DNA of 64,000 nucleotides, from NCBI GenBank assembly GCA_022575985.1, contig JAKSXM010000156.1, forward strand, positions 2,666,001 to 2,730,000. Reading direction: 5' to 3'. The position numbers and the translations under genes were made by a program. The notes beneath the pieces were generated by a model that had not been told where the DNA came from, did no database searches, and saw only the letters and a program-made list of their open reading frames with translations. The number at the start of each line of letters is the position of its first letter. Within the stretch, counting starts at the first letter, position 1. Origin of the DNA: Anagrus nilaparvatae (taxonomy: Eukaryota; Arthropoda; Insecta; Hymenoptera; Mymaridae). Shown piece by piece: positions 59,071 through 64,000 of this stretch.

Positions 59071-59389
59071 TAACATGGAACATGTTCATTGGATGGGGTA
59101 TTTGAAAAAGTTTGGCTCGGCAGAGGGGGGGGGGGGTGAAAAATTGACATTTTAGAGGGGGGGGGGGTGAAATGGACTTAGAATATTTTCCATTTAGGGA
59201 CTTAGAATAATTTGAAGTAGGAGTCAGGCCCTGATAACAACAACAACTTAGAATACTTTAAGTTTATGGACTTAGGATAGTATATATTTCAGGATTTATT
59301 GTAATTTCGGTTTTTGGATTTATTACTGTTATGAGTAAACATGTTCCATGCTCGTTGGTTGTGTAGTTACACAGACCGGTTATAAATTT
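59071..59389 (+). mobile_element. GAACATGTTC-palindrome repeat family, copy 3
   Basis: Starts TAACATGGAACATGTTCATT, has a G-rich middle, and ends GTAAACATGTTCCATGCTCG...ACAGACCGGTTATAAATTTT. It interrupts a fold-back repeat between TTCTTTCTAT and TATGCTATAAC, which are contiguous in a sister copy near 60165-60185 (TTTTTTCTATTGTGCTATAA). Confidence 0.6.
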
Positions 59390-59838
59390 TTATGCTATAA
59401 CATCATCCCCTTGCCCCATCTAAGGGGGTAATTATGACAAATTGATATAATTTTTTTTTTTTTTTTTTTACTAATACAGCCTTGTAAAATTTTTCATTTC
59501 TTGAGATTTTTTTTATGCAGAATGTAATTTCATGTAACTCTCATAAGTAATTTGAAATTTACCTCTCATTTAGGGGGTGATATCACATTTTGTATGAATG
59601 TATATGAAAATGGACTTCAGAAATGAAAAGAGTAGCCCCGATTACTACTGGATAATATTTTTATCCCAAAAAATTGATTTTTTTTCAATATGCTATATAA
59701 TGTCACCATTTAAAATAACGCGCATAAGTAATTTGAAATTTACCCGATATTTAGGGGATGATTTCACATTTTCTAAGGGTTTTATTTGAAAATAGACTTC
59801 AGAAATGAAAATAGCAGCTCAAATTACCTACCACGTAA

Positions 59839-60135
59839 CTTTTTTTTTTTTTTTTTTTTAAGGGAAATATGTGAATTTTGCATCAGCCATGGAGTGTTTG
59901 CGGGCATTAAAAACCCGCAAATATCCATGACCGCCCAGTTGTACAAGTACAACAGGGAAAATTTGCCGACGAATGCGGTTGCCGACTTCGCGCCAGATTC
60001 TTACTGGCTAAACACATTGTAAACCCCCTGCACTTGTTTGTCCCAAACTGAAACTCCCAGGTATAACTTCAGTTTGGGGCGCGTTTCCTAAGCAATTGGC
60101 CGCAGCCTTCCCCCTTGCCTAGGCCTATCAGGTAA
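59839..60135 (-). mobile_element. 5'-truncated LINE 3' end with poly(A) tail
   Basis: On the minus strand this is a LINE 3' region ending in a ~22-A tail (T run at 59840-59861). Its CCCAAACTGAAACTCCCAGG...AGTTTGGGGCGCG block matches, in order, the 3' part of the R1-like LINE (about 4850-4900: CCCAAACCGGGACTCC...GGGGCGCGC), as does the GGGAAATATG next to the tail. GTAAC on one side (59834-59838) and GGTAAC on the other suggest a short target duplication. Confidence 0.6.
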
Positions 60136-60300
60136 CATTATTAGCCCAAACTATAGATTTTTTCTATTGTGCTATAATGTCCCCCCCTTTACACCCGATT
60201 CATGGTTGTGTATATAACAAATTGATAGAAATTTATTTATTTTTGGTTTATTAATAGTCCCTTCTAAAGTTTTATATGCCTTTAGATAGATATAAGATAT

Positions 60301-61911
60301 TAAAATAATTAGACTTAATTATTTATTTAAACTCATTATTTTTAGTAATTTTTTCGACAAAAAATATTTTGGACCGATTTCTGTGACCTCTTAAAACCTA
60401 GCTGGCATGAAATCCCTCATATACACTTGAATTTTATTAAAATTTTTCATTCATAATACTATTATACTATCAAGGTGATTAGACAAATGCTAATACGTTT
60501 GTATATAATTATACAAATCTTTGTAACGATAAAAAATACTGTAAAGTTTATAATAAATCAAGAAACTATAGTTTCTCTTTTATTAGAAATACAAAATTTA
60601 TATTATTCATAATTTATATTATTCAGAAATATTATACTTACAGAAATTAATTTAATTCAGTATTTACCCAACATAAAACCCCGAGTTCTATTTCGATAAA
60701 ATCTCGGCGATTCGGTACAAAGATACGACGCTATTACAACCACAATCTTTTTAATATTCAAATTTATTTTACAAATTGTTTTTTCTGTTACAGGTTTTAA
60801 TAAAGTAATTAAAAAATTAATTTTAAAGAGATAAATAAGAAATTTAAAAATTTTGACGTCATAACATATTTGGGTTTTTTTTTAGTAATTTTAAAATAGT
60901 AATTTATGATCGTAAAAAAATTAAGTTATCTTAGAAAAATAATACCTTTCATTTAATAAATAATATTTCAGTATTAATTTTTTAGGCATCATACATAAAA
61001 TACTTAATTGTATAAAAATACGTTTTACTGCTTGTAATTAACAAAAAAATAATAAATATGTTAAAAATTTTACATGAATGATTGAGAAGTTTCAGAAAAT
61101 AAGAAAGTTATTTTGAAAAATCAAAATCGAGCAGTAATTTTAAATAGATTCGTGATTTTTTCTCGAGTTTTTTCTTTTTTCGCCCAAATCTTATACGGCC
61201 GATATTAAATCCAATAATAAGTATTCTTTAAATTTTCGTTCCCAAGTATTTTATCCCATAGTACTATTATAAACAAGCCTCCATATTATTTTTTAGCTCC
61301 TAATGTTCAATTCTCGATTTTCGGTGGCCATTTTCGTTTTTTGGCAAATTTAAAAAATAGAGAAATTACTTTTCTTATTTTTTTCTGTAAAAAATTTATG
61401 TTAACATGAATAGTATACTAAGTATCATGAGTGCTTGGAGAAAACGGGCACGAGTTGAATGTGCTCACACTAGTGCCTAAAATTTTTTTTTCCATGGTTC
61501 TTACGATATTTTTTGCCATTCTAGGTGTACAGCGAGTGCAGAAAATTTCGTGACAATGTTTTACGTACATGTTTTACGCCCAGAAGGGTAAAACAATTTT
61601 TTTCTCTTAGATCCGGATAGGGGATTTTCTATAGATTTCGATTCTGGGGTATTGCAAAAATGCAAAAATAGCAGCTTTTAAAAATTCATTTTTTACAAAT
61701 TTTAAATTTCTCGCAAAACCACGTAACGACCAAAAAACTGAATTCTGCGGAAAATAACGTAAATAACATAAAGGTGTAAATTTTTATGTTTTTAGGAGTT
61801 CTTATGTTAAAATAGCGATATTAAAAAAAATTTCCCGTTTGATATAATTAAAAAAATAAAAAAATTTTCTTTAGAAATGTGATATTTTAATCATTCAATT
61901 AGATTGGTATT
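60301..61911. other. Intergenic AT-rich DNA
   Basis: No gene supported. Much of 61100-61860 reads like degenerate repeat DNA of the same style as the fold-back elements, but no paired ends were found. Confidence 0.4.
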
Positions 61912-62376
61912 TGCGATGGGTATATAAGCTTGCATGGATGGATCACCAAATCTGGTTCAAAATATTTTTAGTCAAAAATTAACTTTTTTGTATGAAAATG
62001 AGAAAACAAGGAATTTAAGACCCGTCAAAAGAGATAATTGCAAAAAATTTTTATTCCTTGCGCATGCGATTGTCAAACAAAATATTTTGACCCTGAAATC
62101 GGATTCTAGGGAGAAATTAACAAGGAAAAGATTTTTTACCAAAAGGTTAAGATAAAAAATATGGAAAAAAACATGCCAGAAGGTATGGTAGTAAATAGTC
62201 AAAAAATGAAAAAAAATTGAAATCACTTAAAAAAAGGGGTATTATATCTATATAGAAGGTTAAAAATTAGGAAAAATTATTATTTTATGTATACTTCGAC
62301 AAAAAGCATTTGTGTCTTGATTTAACGACTTGGACATTCAATCTATATAGGTATACTTTACATATATTTACCCATG
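61912..62376. repeat. Short copy of the 21069-type inverted-repeat element
   Basis: Left GATGGGTATATAAGCTTGCATGGATGGATCACC matches the left arm at 21069 in order. The centre (GCGCATGCGATTGTCAAACA) matches 21550-21565. The right end (TATACTTCGAC...ATATATTTACCC) is a diverged inverted arm. No intact frame. Confidence 0.5.
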
Positions 62377-62386
62377 TGTACATATA

Positions 62387-63005
62387 CTCCAGTCAAAATA
62401 CGGGTTTAGTTGTATATAGTTTCTGGACACCACCAGATTTGGTTTATTATAGGTTTTTTGGGTCGCTGATAACGAAAATCGTGGTCTTTTGTATGAGAAA
62501 TTGAATCTTGACCCTTAAATTGGTCAAAACTTGCTCTAAAAAGGGTATTTTTGCTACATTTACTCTAAGCCTTTGAAATTTGGTACACGGAGATTTTTTG
62601 GGTCGCTGATCACGAATATTCAATTATTTTTAATGATAAATTATAACATTGTCCTTAAATTGGCCCAAATTAACCCTAAAAAGGGAATTTTTGCTATATT
62701 CACACTAGCCCTCTAAAATTTGGTATACGGGAGTTTTTTGGGTCGCTGGGCACGAATATTCAGGTATTTTTTATGCAAAATGAGACCTTCGCACTTAAAT
62801 TGGCCCAAACTAGCCCAAACGGGGTTTTTATAAAATTTAATATTATATAATTTAAATATTATCGCCAATTTAAGGATCAAGCCCCAATTTTTCATAGAAA
62901 AGACCTCGGTTTTCGAGTTCAGCGACCCAAAAAACCTATAGTAGACCAAATCTGGAGGTGGCCAGAAACAATACAACCCCCCCTTCTCCCGTATTTTGAC
63001 TGGAG
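62387..63005. mobile_element. 619-bp TA-flanked element with internal tandem repeats
   Basis: Termini CTCCAGTCAAAATACGGG and CCCGTATTTTGACTGGAG are inverted copies, flanked by TA at 62385-62386 and 63006-63007. The arms extend ~150 bp (ATTATAGGTTTTTTGGGTCG, TTAAATTGG). The interior holds repeated ~120-140-bp modules, each opening with TTTTTTGGGTCGCTG and ending AAATTGGCCCAAA. No transposase frame. A fragment is in nucleotidase intron 2. Confidence 0.7.
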
Positions 63006-63007
63006 TA

Positions 63008-64000
63008 TGTGTATTATAATACTACACCATTGAATAAAGGCTAAATTAAGGGCAAACTTGGACAAAAGTCCTCCAGAAATGAAAAGTTGTGGAATGTGTT
63101 GGTTTTGGGCTAATTTGAAAGGGGAAATAAAATCGGACATTCCAACCTAGTGCAGGGCCCCCCAGGGGGGACAAAGGCTGGGGCAAAACGGTTTTTTGCA
63201 AATAACTCAAAAAGTAAGCAAAATATAAAAAAAAGTTTCGACGAAAATGGTCTTTAGAAATTTTTCAGTCGGACGCCTTGGGACCGAGCTATAAGTGGTC
63301 AAAATTTAGACCTTTTTTACTAAATTTTCAAAAATCGATATTTTACGAAAGAAAAAAAAAACGCGTTTTTGATGAGTTTTTTTGATTTTTTGGTAGTCAA
63401 AAGTGTTAGACATGGGTATGTAAGGTTTTCTACATATAATAGTATGTTTATGGATGTAAAATTTTGCATGTATATGTTTCTACACCCCCACACATAGACG
63501 TTGCAACCCCTAGAATCTGCATTTTTTTAGTGTCCATTTATTGATGTTTTCAGCTAAAAAATCTTATAAATATGGGCAAACTTAGTATGGAATTACTTAT
63601 TAGAGATCCATACTATGTATTCAAATTAAAATATGCATGATATTTTTAATTAATTAAATCAAAACATATTTATTTTAATTTATTTATTGATCCTTCTTTT
63701 TACAACTTGTTTTTGTATAATAATTAGACGACTAGTTTCAGGAATAAATTCCCATCATCAGGTCTGTATTATAATTAAACTAAATTTATTTAAAACATTT
63801 GAATATGATATTGTAACTTTAGATTATGTCTGTATAGACTCACAAAATATTTAAATGTAATTTTGTCTGAAAACAAGAACCATTTTTTTCGAAAAAAATA
63901 AAAAATTGGATTTGTATGTTTTATACGCCTGGAAAATTTGATTTATTTTATATTTTTATAATATTTCAACTATTTGCAACATTTTTGGTACATAATAGTA
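63008..64000. other. Intergenic DNA to the window end
   Basis: No gene supported. A short GC-rich patch with poly-C/G (GGGCCCCCCAGGGGGG) lies at about 63155-63170. Confidence 0.45.

Larger units (their letters stand above)
58600..60300. mobile_element. Composite fold-back region with nested insertions
   Basis: The left arm (about 58620-58815: GGCATGTAAAATTTGACTTG, AACAATAGAAAAAATCTATA, TTTTCATTTCTGAA) recurs inverted at about 59395-59545 and again at about 60150-60285. Between them the block GAAATGAAAATAGC...ACCTACTAGGTAATATT occurs several times in both orientations. A GAACATGTTC-family repeat (59071-59389) and a truncated LINE (about 59839-60135) are inserted in it. No coding capacity is seen; short frames at 59598-60022 cover repeat DNA. 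Confidence 0.55.

Overview
The window reads as nuclear DNA of an AT-rich arthropod, most likely an insect. Coding sequence is broken by short GT-AG introns, the three recognisable protein genes are animal genes, and most of the rest is degenerate transposable-element DNA. No bacterial, viral or organellar gene order is visible. I cannot fix the order or species from sequence alone.

Layout. 1-1.2 kb: last exon of a secreted DAN-family cystine-knot gene (NBL1-like). 1.2-27.6 kb: a gene-poor repeat landscape with a TA-flanked MITE, a dead R1-clade LINE sitting between the inverted ends of another element, a second LINE (intact ORF1, broken ORF2), a tRNA-derived SINE and several fold-back elements. 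27.6-34.1 kb: a small predicted two-exon gene, then a complete ten-exon P5B-type transport ATPase (ATP13A2/3 group; 1507 aa after conceptual splicing). 34-49 kb: intergenic, with a possible small minus-strand exon at 40 kb and a series of long inverted-repeat elements. 49.4-57.5 kb: a complete seven-exon secreted 5'-nucleotidase/apyrase (566 aa) whose last intron (3.8 kb) is packed with nested mobile DNA. 57.5-64 kb: more fold-back and MITE-like elements.

The genes look unrelated: a BMP-antagonist-like secreted protein, an endolysosomal transporter and an extracellular nucleotidase. The most unusual element is in the last nucleotidase intron, antisense to the gene. It is a 1.8-kb retroposed unit with an intact 457-aa zinc-knuckle ORF1, a poly(A) tail and a perfect 12-bp target duplication, but no endonuclease or reverse transcriptase. 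It resembles a gag-only or half-LINE element. It split an older inverted-repeat element and lies beside small hAT-like (8-bp duplication) and piggyBac-like (TTAA) MITEs. Other notable structures are two TA-flanked elements carrying internal tandem repeats, a 2.3-kb element with ~400-bp inverted arms, a CpG-rich palindromic repeat family, and a repeat family with a GAACATGTTC palindrome near both ends, caught inserted inside another element.

Gene models were spliced by eye. Family names for mobile elements are functional guesses, because no database could be searched.
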